A stretch of DNA of 64,000 nt from Sorex araneus (lineage: Eukaryota > Chordata > Mammalia > Eulipotyphla > Soricidae), in the NCBI RefSeq assembly GCF_027595985.1, contig NC_073305.1, positions 152,274,423 through 152,338,422 of the forward strand. The letters are read 5' to 3'. Both the position numbers and the translations under genes were made by a program. The notes under the pieces are model-generated. The model had not been told where the DNA came from. It did not search any database and saw only the letters and a list, made by a program, of their open reading frames with translations. Numbering within the stretch: the first letter of the stretch is position 1; every line of letters starts with the position of its first letter. Below are positions 32,281-43,628 of this stretch, piece after piece.

Positions 32281-33171
32281 AAGTAAGAGACCTTTCCTAA
32301 AGCTACCAAAATAAGATTTTCTATAGTATCTCACACAAAGATATTTTTTTAAGGAAAAGCTTTGCCAGAATATTTTGACCCTGCTCTCTGCAGAGTATTG
32401 CCACTACTATTTTTTCCCCTCACTGTTTAATTCTTTTTCTCTTCCCACAGCACTGAAACTTTTGTGCATCTGAATTTTTGTGAGCACAGATCTTCTATGT
32501 CTGATACTACTATTCCCTGCCCCCTTTCCATCCTATATGTAATTTTCCTATCAAGTCTGCTTTTCTGATAAGAACTCTTTTGTGAATGAAAGAATAAAAT
32601 TATTCATTTGGTAAACAGATATGTTGACATTGAGTGTTTTTTTCAAATTGCTTCCACTCAAACAGGATTGACATGCATGAAGAAGGAGAGTTGCTGGAAA
32701 CCAGGCCTTTGTGAATGAGTGAAAACAAAGTACCTATTGGTTGAGGTATTTAGTCCTTACAGAAACCTGTGAGATGGTTGCTATTTGCAATTATTTACTT
32801 TAATCATAAATTAGGAAAGTAAGCAATACGATGCTTATAAGCAGGTTCAAGATATGCCTGTAGTGGGCAGTTTTTATTCTTACCAAAAAATGAATAAAAA
32901 AGGTCTCAGTGAATTTTGGTTTCTCAATTCTGTAATTTGCAGGAGAACCATGGGCTATTAGGTTGGTAGCATTGTAATGGGCTCATATTTCCTAGCTTAA
33001 TCCTTTATTATGAACTTGGGAGCTATATAATTTAAATGGAATTCTGATCTAATTGTACATTTTCATAAATTTACATGAGTCGGGGTTAAACTACAACTAG
33101 GATATCTTAGTGTAAATAATGGTATCTGTACAAAAGATATATTAAATGATGTAAAAAAACCATTTAAAGTT
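32281..33171. other. Noncoding sequence
   Basis: No element recognised over about 0.9 kb. Confidence 0.4.
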
Positions 33172-33424
33172 ACATGCTAAGTGAAATGAGTCACAAAGTA
33201 AAAGACAAATACCAGATGTTCTCAGTCATGTGTGGAGTATAAAGATGGATTAGACAGTCCCCCCATGAAAACACCCTCAGACATGATCAGTAGATCTGGA
33301 AACTGAGAAATCTAGTGGGGTGGGGTGGGGTGGGAAAGGATCGTGGAACAACGGTGGTAGGATCATGTCACGTTGTTGGTGAGATACTGTCTTAAACTAT
33401 GATACCTTAATTAAAATAAAAAAA
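33172..33424 (+). mobile_element. Old LINE-1 3' end
   Basis: ORF2-end word 'catgctaagtgaaatgagtc', 3' UTR with (ggggt)n, then an A-rich end (aaaataaaaaaa). Confidence 0.75.
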
Positions 33425-33940
33425 TTTTAAAATACTCTTTAGGTGTAGAGACTGTAAAAACGTAGGCTTTGTGTAAGTAATACTGGATTTGTTGGCATGC
33501 TCCAGCCCTCTTGTAAATACACTGTTTAGGGATTTCAATAACAAGTAAAGCCAGAAAAACATGTCTGTGTTTTTGCTCTCCCTAGCTCTCATACAAAACG
33601 CACTAAATTAAAATGAAAATTTTTATATTTTGTGGTTTGATAACTCAAAATTTGCTTTATTTTTGTATTCCCCTCCCCCTGCATTTTGTTAATGGTAAAA
33701 GGTTTTAACTGTGAAATCTAAATAACTAATGTATTCTTAGGAGCTCTTCCTTATTTTGGTGGAGCACTCAAGGGATACCCACGGAGGGTTGGGGACCTCT
33801 CCTGGTAAATCTCAGCCGGCTGGGCTGTTTTCATATGGTGCTGCTCAAGCCCTATGGTGTTGCGGACCAACACGGGCAAACAAGTAAGATTCTTGGGGGA
33901 GCAGGATTTTAATTTAATTTTAAAAATTGTTATTATTTAT
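33425..33940. other. Noncoding sequence
   Basis: No gene. 'gctgctcaagccctatggtg' near 33839 may be part of an old SINE. Confidence 0.3.
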
Positions 33941-34087
33941 TTGTAGGCCCACAGCCAAAGGGCTTACTTCTGGTTCTGTACTTAGGGGTCATTGCTGGCA
34001 CTAGTCAGGGAACCAAATCTGGTGCTGGAAATAAAACAGTTGGCTGTGTGCAAGTCAAGTGCCTTAACCTTTGTACTATCTCCAGCC
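33941..34087 (-). mobile_element. Old tRNA SINE
   Basis: Antisense layout ending in 'tgtactatctccagcc'. Highly diverged. Confidence 0.7.
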
Positions 34088-34747
34088 AAGACTGGGGTTT
34101 TAAATCTATATTTCTTCTGAACTTTGAGAATTGTCTACCAGATTTAAATGAGGAAAGGATATATTTTGATCATAATGACATTAAATTTTATGATATTAAA
34201 GTTGTAAAACAGTAAATTTTTTAAAATTTGAAAATAAAGTTGGGATTGAGAGTGCTATTTTATTTTAGAATCTATTCAGGCCTCTAAATGTCTTTATAAA
34301 AGACAATGTTTGTTAGAAACTTAAAAGTATTTTTTTAAGAAATTTTAATTGTTTTAAAATGATCTTATTCCTTATAGTATAAATCTAATGCAAACAAAAT
34401 GAACATCTTAATCTTATTGGTTTTCTTGCATAAAAAGTTTGGTTACTGAAATACTAACAATTTTTGAGAACACAAAATTATCAACAATGTTAGAAAAGCT
34501 ATTGAAGTTTTAGTAAATCATTTTGATTAAAAATTTACCTAGTATTTAAATATACCATTCTATAATATAATTTATTATAAATCCCAGTGTACATCTTTAT
34601 TTTAGGAAAATCTTAATTTAAGAAACTCTTCCTAATCTTCATTTAGGAAATGAAGCATCTGGCTAGTTAAATAGATTGTAAATTGATTAAATGCTCCTAA
34701 CCCCTTAATTCTGTACTTGTACCACCCCTTGTTTATAAGATTTTCAT
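34088..34747. other. AT-rich noncoding sequence
   Basis: No element recognised. Confidence 0.4.
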
Positions 34748-35230
34748 TGTCTATGGATGCTTCTCAAAAAATTAGAAATTGAGCTCCCATTTGACCCAGC
34801 AATACCACTTCTGGGAACATATTCCGGAGAATCAAAAAAGTATAGTCGAAGTGACATTTGCACTTATATGTTCATCGCAGCACTGTTTACAATAGCCAGA
34901 ACCTGGAAAAAACCTGAGTGCCCGAGGACTAATGAGTGGTTAAAGAAACTTTTGTACATCTATACAACGGAATACTACGCAGCTGTTAGAAAAGATGGAG
35001 TCATGAATTTTGCATATAAGTGGATCGGCATGGAAAGTATTGTGCTAAGCGAAATGAGTCAGAAAAAGAGAAACAGGAAGATTGTGCTCATCTGTGGAAT
35101 ATAAAATAACAGAGTAGGAGACTAACACCCAAGAATAGTAGAAATAAGTGCCAGGAGGTTGACTCCATGGCTTGGAAGCTGGCCTCACATGCTGGGGGAA
35201 AAGGCAATTCAACTAGAGAAGGGAAATCTT
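34748..35230 (+). mobile_element. LINE-1 ORF2 C-terminus, 3'-incomplete
   Basis: A fairly intact 115-codon frame carries LEIELPFDPAIPLLGTYS and [19 protein letters not shown]. The copy stops within the 3' UTR without its G-rich part or an A-tail, so its 3' end is lost or it used a premature end. Confidence 0.85.
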
Positions 35231-35770
35231 GAATATTAGTAAATTATATATCTGCTGAAGTATCTTGGAGATCTCATGGTATATTTATGAGTCATTTGTG
35301 AATTCTCATGGTATATCTATGAGTCACTTGTGAATTCATATTTGTATTTATAAAGATTATAATCATATAATTATATTAGGCACATTCATTCATTTAGTAC
35401 TTGTTACATAGTATTCGGTGAGAGACAATGTCCCTTGTTTACTATCCAACTATTTATGAGACTATTTACTATAAAATGTGCTCTGTATTTCAAATAGGAT
35501 TTTAAAAGTTTAAGTTATAGTATTTGTATAGATATTAGTAGTGTTTTTAAATCACTGGCATGTGTATAAGCACCATTCTGCAGGTGTAAAAAGATTGAAA
35601 AGCCCTGATATAATGAATTTGGATCAAAGCCTTCCTTATGTAATTTTCAGAGCACTCAAATCAAAAGAACAATGGAAAATTGAACATTGTCAGGAACAAC
35701 ACAGGAAATGGTAACAAAAAAAAAAAAGAATAAAGTCTTAAGATGATAGCTTTAAACCATCAGGAATTAA
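35231..35770. other. Noncoding sequence
   Basis: It has a short local repeat of 'tctcatggtatat' (about 35273 and 35304). No element recognised. Confidence 0.35.
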
Positions 35771-35943
35771 TTTTGTTTTGTTTTGGGGTTACGCCCAGTG
35801 ATGCTCAGGATTTGGTCTTGGTTTTGTGCTCCTCAGGGATCACTCCTGGCCAGTTTAGGGGACACCTTATGAAATGCCTATGAATTAATCCAGTTCGGGT
35901 GCATGCAAGGCAATGCCCTCCCTACCCACTGTATTTTGATTCA
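35771..35943 (-). mobile_element. Old type A SINE
   Basis: Antisense body ('ttgtgctcctcagggatcac') and a degraded head complement. Confidence 0.75.
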
Positions 35944-35954
35944 GTACATGAGAT

Positions 35955-36194
35955 AGGGCCGGAGTGATAGCATAGCAGTAGGGCATTTGCCTTGCATGCT
36001 GCTGACCCCGGTTTGATTCCTCCGCCCCTCTCAGAGAGCCTGGCAAGCTACTTCGAATATCTCGCCCGCATGGCAGCTGCCCATGGTGTATTCAATATGC
36101 CAAAAACAGTAACAAGAAGTCTCAAAATGGAGATGATACTAGTTCCCGCTCCAGCAAATCAATGAGCAATCGGATGACAGTGATAGTAACAGTG
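35955..36194 (+). mobile_element. Type B SINE, full length
   Basis: tRNA head, then the type B body ('ctcagagagcctggcaagct', 'atatgccaaaaacagtaaca') and RTE-like tail ending gatagtaacagtg. The duplication acatgagat is at 35946-35954 and 36195-36203. It sits only ~46 bp from a type A copy with the same head. Confidence 0.93.
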
Positions 36195-36240
36195 ACATGA
36201 GATGGGAACTAGTCAATGAGGTTTATTTAAAATGAGAAAT

Positions 36241-36428
36241 AGGGGCTGGAGCAATAGCACAGCGGGTAGGGCGTTTGACTTGCACGAGGCCCACCTGGAT
36301 TCGATTCCCAGCATCCCATATGGTCCCCTGAGCACCGCCAGGAGTAATTCCTGAGTGCACGAGCCAGGAGTAACCCCTGTGCATTGTTGGGTGTGACCCA
36401 AAAAAAGCAAATAAAATAAAATAAAATA
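36241..36428 (+). mobile_element. Type A SINE, full length
   Basis: Near-consensus head and body with an (aaaat)n tail. The direct repeat aaaatgag is at about 36229 and 36429. Confidence 0.93.
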
Positions 36429-36553
36429 AAATGAGTAAATATTTCTGTCCTTTTTTTTCTTTAAATATTTTAGTAATAATAAGATATATAGGGATAATGG
36501 AATTAATTTGAAAGTTGTGAAGAATCAAGTAGGAAAGCTTTGAAATAAAGAGT

Positions 36554-37193
36554 CAAAATCACAAATCAAATCACAATATCCCATTAATCACCGATTTCTC
36601 GGGCGGTCTCAGTAACATCTCATTTTGTCCCTTCCCTGAGTTCTTAGAAGTCTATCTCGACTTGGCCCTCCTAACGATGTTGCACTGGGGGCTTTTCAGG
36701 GTCAGGGGAATGTGATCCAGCTTGTTACTGGATTTTGTATATGAATACACCATGGAAGCTTGCAAGGCTGTCCCATGTGGGCAGGAAACTCTCAAAAGAC
36801 TGCCAGTTTCTCCCAGAGGGAGAAGTAGGCTACAAGATATAGCTTCTGAGAGCTTGCTTTTAAGTCTCTCTCTGGATGTTGGCCATTGATGGGATTACAC
36901 ATACCTGGGTTCCTCTGCCAGTACCTTCTTCATGAGGCCTGTTGGAACGTGTAGAGAGGAACAGAGGAACCCAGGTGTGTGTAATCCCATCAATGGCCAA
37001 CATCCAGAGAGAAACTTAAAAGCAAGCTCTCAGAAGAGAGTGATGCAGAGAGTCTCTTGCCCGCACGCCTGGCTTTCTTCCCCGGGGCCCCTCGGAGGCG
37101 ATGGGCTCCAGCTTCCCTCGGCACCCTGAGCAGAACTCCCAGTGGCCGAAGACCACCGGAACCTAGCTACAGCCATGCTGGAGGCTCCTCTCT
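36554..37193 (-). mobile_element. Monomer element copy g with long hairpin
   Basis: The 11-bp duplication aaataaagagt is at 36543-36553 and 37194-37204. The left part is minus sense, with tail 'tatcccattaatcaccgatt'. The right part is flipped and begins at about 36962. Arms of about 70 bp (about 36849-36919 and 36963-37034) are nearly perfect complements around a ~43-base loop. Confidence 0.82.
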
Positions 37194-37329
37194 AAATAAA
37201 GAGTAGGTACAGGAGGACTCACAAAAGAAGAAAATATATATGGTGTTTTGGTATCTTGAGAAATTTCAGGTTTGGGGCTAGAGAGAGAGAGACATTTCAA
37301 CAGGCTGAGCATATACTTTGCTATCTTCC

Positions 37330-37785
37330 AGCCTAGAAATTCTTAGAAGAAAATTTGTGCCCTTATACTTTGTCATCCCATATTGCTCTTCCCCAACAAA
37401 TTCTATTCTGTTTCTTTGAAATTACTTTTTAAAAATAATATTCTATGTGTAGGTAGCATCTTACTGTGTGTTTTTTCTCTTCATTATTTCACTTAGCATC
37501 TTCTCCAGGTTCCTGAGATTGCTAAATGGCATAATTATTTAAATCATATGTAAAATATTTATTAGGCATGCATCCTTAACTGCATCCTCACCAACATTTA
37601 ATTTTTTTGTTGAAAAGAGCCAGCTTAACAGCTGTGAGATAATATCTCACTGTAGTTTTGTTTTATATTTCCCTGTTGATTAGAGATATTAATTATCTTG
37701 TTATAAATTTGTTGTCCACTTAGATGCCACCTGTGAGAAAATGTCTTCTGTTTCTTTGCTGAACTTTTTTCTGTCCCTCACTCCT
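37330..37785 (-). mobile_element. Old LINE-1 fragment, antisense
   Basis: 'ttattaggcatgcatcctta' and 'tgagataatatctcactgta' are antisense L1 ORF2-end words, here diverged. Confidence 0.6.
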
Positions 37786-38270
37786 GCCCTCCCACCCTCC
37801 CTCCTTCCTTCCTGGCTACCTTACTTCCTGGCTACCTTCCTTCCTTCCTTCCTTCCTTCCTTCCTTCCTTCCTTCCTTCCTTCCTTCCTTCCTTCCTTCC
37901 TTCCTTCCTTCCTTCCTTCCTTCCTTCCTTCCTCCCTCCCTTCTTTTCTTCCTTCCTTTTGCTCCCTTCCTTCCGTTTCCTTTTCCCTTTTCCTTCCTTC
38001 CTTTATTTTGCTTCCTACCTTCCTTCCTTTTCCTTTCCCTTTTTCTCTCCCTCCCTCCCTCCCTCCCTCCCTCCCTCCCTCCCTCCCTCCCTCCCTCCCT
38101 CCCTTCCTTCCTTCCTTCCTTCCTTCCTTCCTTCCTTCCTTCCTTCCTTCCTTCCTTCCTTCCTTCCTTCCTTCCTTCCTTCCTTCCTTCCTTCCTTCAT
38201 TCCTCCCTCCTTTTCTTCTTCCTTTTCTTCCTTTTCTTTCTTCCTCTGTTCCTTTCTTCCTCCCTCCCTG
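37786..38270. repeat. Compound (TTCC)n/(TCCC)n microsatellite
   Basis: Three blocks: ttcc (about 37835-37935), an irregular middle, then tccc (about 38045-38103) and ttcc (about 38104-38198). Long LPSF frames are artefacts. Confidence 0.97.
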
Positions 38271-38339
38271 CAGGGAGCCAATCTAAGACCTCACATTCAT
38301 GAAAGGTATGCTTTCTGACACTGAGCCACATATACGGCC

Positions 38340-39115
38340 CTGTTTACCCAATTAATTGGAATATTTGCTTTTTAGCTTGAGTTACTGAGTTATTTATATA
38401 TTTTAGATATGAATCGGTTATCAGATAAATGTTTTAAAATATTTTCTCCTGTAGAGTGCACTTTCAGTTTATTGGTGGTTTCTTTTGATATGCAGAAGGT
38501 CTTTAGTTTGATATAGTCTAACTTATTGTTTTGACTTTTGTTGACTTTACTTTTGGTGGCTTAACTGAAAAATCATGACCAAGCTCACTGACAAATATCT
38601 CTCCCCCAGTGTTTTCCTCTAGGAGTTTAATGGTTTCAGACTTTTTCATTTAAAACTTTGATCCACTTAAAGTTAAATTTTTATGTAAAATAGGGGTTGA
38701 ATTTCATTCTTTGCATGTAGATATCCAGTTATCCAAAATTATTAAGATTCTCTATGTCCTCTTAGTTTCTTTGTCCAAGAATGAATTGACTTAATGTGTG
38801 GTTTACTGACCCACTGCTTTTTGTGCCTCTTTTTCATGCTAGTAAAACCTTGGATTACTATAGCTTCTTATTTGCTTGTTTTTCTTTTGTGGAGCCACTT
38901 TTGGCAATGCTCATGGGTTACTCCTGACTCTGCTCTCAGGAATTTCTCCTGTCAGTGCTTAGGGGACCACATGGGATGCTGGGGATGAAACTCAGCTTTG
39001 GTCAAGGCAAATGCCCTACCCATTGTACTATGGCCCTGGTGGGGCCCTCTCTCTGACTCCTGATTACTATAACTTTGAATATAGCTTGAAGTCTGGATCT
39101 ATGATGAATCTAGTT
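38340..39115 (-). mobile_element. Old LINE-1 ORF2 fragment, antisense
   Basis: Antisense RT-region landmarks in order ('ttatcagataaatgttttaa', 'ttttcctctaggagtttaat', 'atccagttatccaaaattat'). Interrupted by a SINE at 38879. Confidence 0.75.
38879..39043 (-). mobile_element. Old type A SINE
   Basis: 'gggttactcctgactctgct' body and head complement. Diverged, inside the old L1. Confidence 0.75.
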
Positions 39116-39128
39116 TTCTTTTTGCTTC

Positions 39129-39268
39129 TCCCTCCCTCCCTCCCTCCCTCCCTCCCTCCCTCCCTCCCTCCCTCCCTCCCTCCCTCCCTCCCTCCCTCCC
39201 TCCCTCCCTCCCTTCCTTCCTTCCTTCCTTCCTTCCTTCCTTCCTTCCTTCCTTCCTTCCTTCCTTCC
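39129..39268. repeat. (TCCC)n(TTCC)n microsatellite
   Basis: Pure tccc block of about 21 units, then about 14 ttcc units. Confidence 0.97.
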
Positions 39269-39434
39269 CCTATTGGTACTCGGGTTGTCTCTTTGCAGTG
39301 TTCAGTGAACCATGCTGAACTAGGGATTTGAACCCTGGGTTCCTATTTGTGAAGAATGCACTTAGCCCCTGTAAATAAATCTTCAGCATCCTTTAAAGTA
39401 TATATACATACACATATAATTTCTAATTAACTGT

Positions 39435-39618
39435 GGTTTTTTTTTTTTTTTTTTTGCTTTTTGGGTCACACCTGGCAATGCACAGGGGTCACTCCTGGCT
39501 CTGCACTCATGAATTACTCCTGGCGGTGCTCAGGGGACCATATGGGATGCTGGGATTCGAACCCGGGTTGGCCGCGTGCAAGGCAAATGCCCTACCCGTT
39601 GTGCTATCACTCCAGCCC
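39435..39618 (-). mobile_element. Type A SINE
   Basis: T18 leader, near-consensus. The 12-bp duplication ctaattaactgt is at 39423-39434 and 39619-39630. Confidence 0.94.
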
Positions 39619-39630
39619 CTAATTAACTGT

Positions 39631-39873
39631 TTTATTGAGGCATTATGCTTTATAATTATTACTATTAATGTTTTAGACATAACGTTACTGTACCATTCCC
39701 CCACCAGATTACCAATATTCTTCCAACGCTGTTCCTTGGTTCCTTCTGGTCTACCCTACTCATGCTTGTTGACAGACAGAATCAATTCTGTTGGCAGAAT
39801 CTCAGTGATTATTTCCATTGTTTGTTGTCTATAATTAGTATTCTTTCCATAAAAGAGTTTCTTATTAGAGTTC
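39631..39873 (-). mobile_element. Old LINE-1 3' UTR remnant (target of a younger L1)
   Basis: 'cattcccccaccagattacc' and 'cttccaacgctgttccttgg' look like antisense 3' UTR of an older L1. It appears to resume after the younger L1 at 42631. Confidence 0.45.
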
Positions 39874-39889
39874 AAGAAACATGGTTGCA

Positions 39890-42614
39890 TAGTCCCCGAT
39901 CTTAGAGGAAAGGCCCTTAGTTTTTCTCCATTGATGACAATGCTTGCCATAGGTTTGTGGTATATGGCTTTGACTATCTTGAGGAAAGTTCTTCCAAAAC
40001 TCATTTTGGTGAGAGTTTTTATCATGAATGGGTGTTGGATCTTGTCAAATGCTTTCTCTGCATCTATTGATATGATCATATGGTTTTTATCTTTACTTTT
40101 GTTGATATGATGGATTATGTTGATTGATTTACGAATGTTAAACCATCCCTGCATCCCCAGGATGAATCCCACTTGGTCATGGTGTATGATCTTTTTGATG
40201 AGTTGTTGGATTCTATTTGCTAGTATTTTGTTGAGGATCTTTGCATCGGTGTTCATTAAGGATATTGGTCTATAGTTTTCTTTGTTAGTGGTGTCTTTGT
40301 TTGCTTTTGGTATTAGGGATGCCCACTCTCACCACTTCTCTTTAATATAGTACTGGAAGTATTAGCAATAGCCATCAGGAAAGAAAAAGATATTAAGGGG
40401 ATTCAGATCGGAAAGGAAGAAATCAAGCACTCACTTTTCGCAGACGGTATGATACTATACCTAGAGAAGCCTAAGAGCTCTAGTAAGAAACTCTTAGAAA
40501 TAATTGGCCTGTACAATAAAGTCGCAGTCTATAAAATCAATACCCAAAAATCCATGGCCTTCCTATATGCAAACAATGAGACAGAGGAAAGGGACATGAA
40601 AAAAGCTATCCCGTTCACAATCGTGCCCCAGAAAATCAAATACCTTGGAATCAACTTAACTAAAGAAGTAAAGGACCTCTACAAAGAAAACTATAAAATG
40701 CTACTCCATGAAATAAAAGAGGACATGAGGAAATGGAAAAATATCCCCTGCACATGGATAGGGAGAATAAACATTGTCAAAATGGCAATACTCCCCAAAG
40801 CATTATACAGATTTAATGCGATCCCTATAAGGATACCCATGTCATTTTTCAAAGAACTGGATCAAGCAATCCTGAAATTTATATGGAGCAATAAACGCCC
40901 ACGGATAGCTAAAACAATTCTTGGGAAAAAGATGATGGGAGGCATCACCCTCCCCAACCTTAAACTCTACTACAAAGCGGTAACAATTAAAACAGCATGG
41001 TACTGGAACAAAGGTAGAGCCGAAGACCAATGGAACAGGGTGGAATATCCCTACACACAACCTCAAATGTATGATCATCTAATCTTTGATAAGGGAGCAA
41101 GAGATGTGAAGTGGAGCAAGGAAAGCCTCTTTAACAAATGGTGCTGGCACAACTGGACAACCACATGCAAGAGAATGGGCTTAGACCTCGACCTGACACC
41201 ATGCACAAAAGTCAGATCAAAATGGATTAAAGACCTCAACATCAGACCACAAACCATAAGGTACATTGAAGACAAGGTTGGCAAAACCCTCCACGATATT
41301 GAAGATAAAGGTATCTTCAAATATGACACGGAACTAAGCAATCTAGTAAAAATAGAGATCAACAAATGGGACTACATTAAACTAAAAAGCTTCTGCACCG
41401 CAAAAGATACACTGACCAGAACACAAAGACTATCTACAGAATGGGAAAGGATATTTACACAATACCCATCAGATAAGGGGTTGATATAAATGGTATATAA
41501 AGCACTGGTTGAACTCTACAAGAAGAAAACATCCAACCCCATCAAAACATGGGGCGAAAAAATGAACAGAAACTTTTCCAAGGAAGAGATACAAATGGCC
41601 AAAAGGCACATGAAAAAGTGCTCTACATCACTAATCATCAGGGAGATGCAGATCAAAACAACCATGAGATACCACCTCACACCACAGAGGCTAGCACACA
41701 TCCAAAAGAACAAAAGCAACCACTGTTGGAGAGGATGTGGGGAGAAAGGGACCCTTCTACACTGCTGGTGGGAATGCCGACTGGTTCAGCCCTTTTGGAA
41801 AACAATATGGACGATTCTCAAAAAACTAAAGGTTGAACTCAAATTTGACCCAGCAATACCACATCCCAGAGAAGCAAAAAAGTATAGTCAAAATGACATC
41901 TGTACTTATATGTTCATCGCAGCACTGTTTACAATAGCCAGAATCTGGAAAACCCTGAGTGCCCTAGAACAGATGACTGGTTGAAGAAACTTTGGTACAT
42001 CCATACAATGGAATACTATGCAGCTGTTAGAAAAAATGAGGTCATGAAGTTTGCATATAAGTGTATCAGCATGGAACGTATCATGCTAAGTGAAATGAGT
42101 TAGAAAGAGAGAGACAGACATAGAAAGATTGCACTCATCTGTGGAATATAGAATAATAGACTAGGAGATTAACACCGACGAATAGTAGAAATAAGTACCA
42201 GGAGGTTGACTCCATAGCTTGGAGGCTGGTCTCTCATTCTGGGCAACTCAGAGAAGGGAACACCAAGTAAAATGTGGTTGGAGGTCATGCGGGGGAAGGG
42301 TGACGCGTGCCGAATGTAGACTAGAGACTGAACACAATGGCCGCTCAGCACCTTTATTGCAAACCACAACACCTAATCAGATAGAGAGGGAACAAAAGGG
42401 AATACCCTGCCATAGTGGCAGTGTGGGGTGGGGGGGGAGACGGGAATGGGGAGGGTGGGAGAGATGCTGGGTTTACTGGTGGTAGAGAATGGGCACTGGT
42501 GAAGTGATGGGTTATAGAACTTTATATGGGGGAAACATGAGCACAATAATGTATAATTCATTTCAATTTTAATGTAATTTTATTAGATCAATAAAGTCCA
42601 GATGACAAAAAAAA
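39890..42614 (+). mobile_element. 5'-truncated, 5'-inverted (twin-primed) LINE-1
   Basis: Bounded by the perfect 16-bp duplication aagaaacatggttgca (39874-39889; 42615-42630). Bases 39890-40316 are inverted: the minus strand encodes the RT segment with [17 protein letters not shown] and [10 protein letters not shown], ending at SGT. From 40317 the + strand continues with [10 protein letters not shown], so the inversion junction loses only a few bases. The sense part keeps a 346-codon frame (to 41489) and a further in-frame stretch to about 41984, then a G-rich 3' UTR, AATAAA-like signal (atcaataaag near 42588) and A-tail. It is inactive: truncated, inverted, an in-frame TAA at 41487, a frameshift near 41955 and an altered RT motif. 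Confidence 0.95.
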
Positions 42615-42630
42615 AAGAAACATGGTTGCA

Positions 42631-43154
42631 GATAGTGTTAAAATTTGTGGTATTGGTGGCTGGAGCAATAGCACAGCAGGTAGGGCGTTTGCCTTGCACG
42701 TGGTCGACCTTGGTTCGATTCCCAGCATCCCATATTGTCCCCTGAGCACTGTCAGGAGTGATTCCTGAGTGCATGAGCCAGGAGTAACCCCTGTGCATTG
42801 CTAGGTGTGACCCAAAAAGCAAAAGCAAAAAAAAAAAAAGGTTTGTGGTATTGACTTCAAAGCTAGTTTTCCCTGCTACCACTAAAGGGCCCAAGACTCT
42901 CCACGACTGTCCCATTGTCACCTCTAGTCTCATCTTCATTCTCCTCATCACTCCTGCCACTGCTTTTAATGAGTTTTTAAATTCAAAGCAACGGGTTTGC
43001 CATTGTTTGTTTTGTCTATTCCCTTGTTAATAATCCTGTTAATAATATACCATTTCATGTTTACAATGTCCCAGCTCTAAACCCACCATCAGTCTCAGCA
43101 TCTTTTTACCAATGTTCCAAGTTCCCTCTCTGCCCTTAAACCAACTGCATAGCA
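42631..43154 (-). mobile_element. Old LINE-1 3' UTR remnant, interrupted
   Basis: Antisense 3' UTR-like sequence ('tccaagttccctctctgccc') carrying a type A SINE. Assignment is by resemblance only. Confidence 0.4.
42656..42841 (+). mobile_element. Type A SINE
   Basis: Near-complete, tail gcaaaagcaaaaaaaaaaaa. The duplication tttgtggtattg is at 42644-42655 and 42842-42853. Confidence 0.92.
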
Positions 43155-43171
43155 AACTCATTTAATTTTTA

Positions 43172-43611
43172 TTTTTTTATTTATTTATTTTTTTTTGTTT
43201 TCTCCTTTATTTTTTTTTAATTTTTAATTAGTTTATTTTTAATTAGAGAGTCATCGTGAGGGTACAGTTACAGATCCATACATCTTTGTGCTCATGCTTC
43301 CCCATACAAAGTTCAATAACCCATCCCTTCACCAGTGCCCATTCTCCACCACCCATAAACCCAACATCCCTCCCCCCCTCCCCAGACCCGTCTCCCCCCA
43401 CCCCACCCTGCCACTATGGCAGGGAATTCCCTTTTGTTCTCTCTCTCTGATTAGGTGTTGTGGTTTGCAATAGAGGTGTTGAGTGGCCATTGTGTTCAGT
43501 CTCTAGTCTGTATTCCACCCACCTCACCCTTCCCCCACATGACCTCCAACCACATTTTACTTGGTGGTCCCTTCCCTGAGTTACCCAGAATGAGAGACCA
43601 GCCTCCAAGCC
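43172..43611 (-). mobile_element. LINE-1 3' UTR insertion, antisense
   Basis: T-rich left end, then 'cacccataaacccaacatcc' and 'ccaccccaccctgccactat', the complement of the young L1 3' UTR seen at about 42230-42540. The 17-bp duplication aactcatttaattttta is at 43155-43171 and 43612-43628. Confidence 0.92.
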
Positions 43612-43628
43612 AACTCATTTAATTTTTA

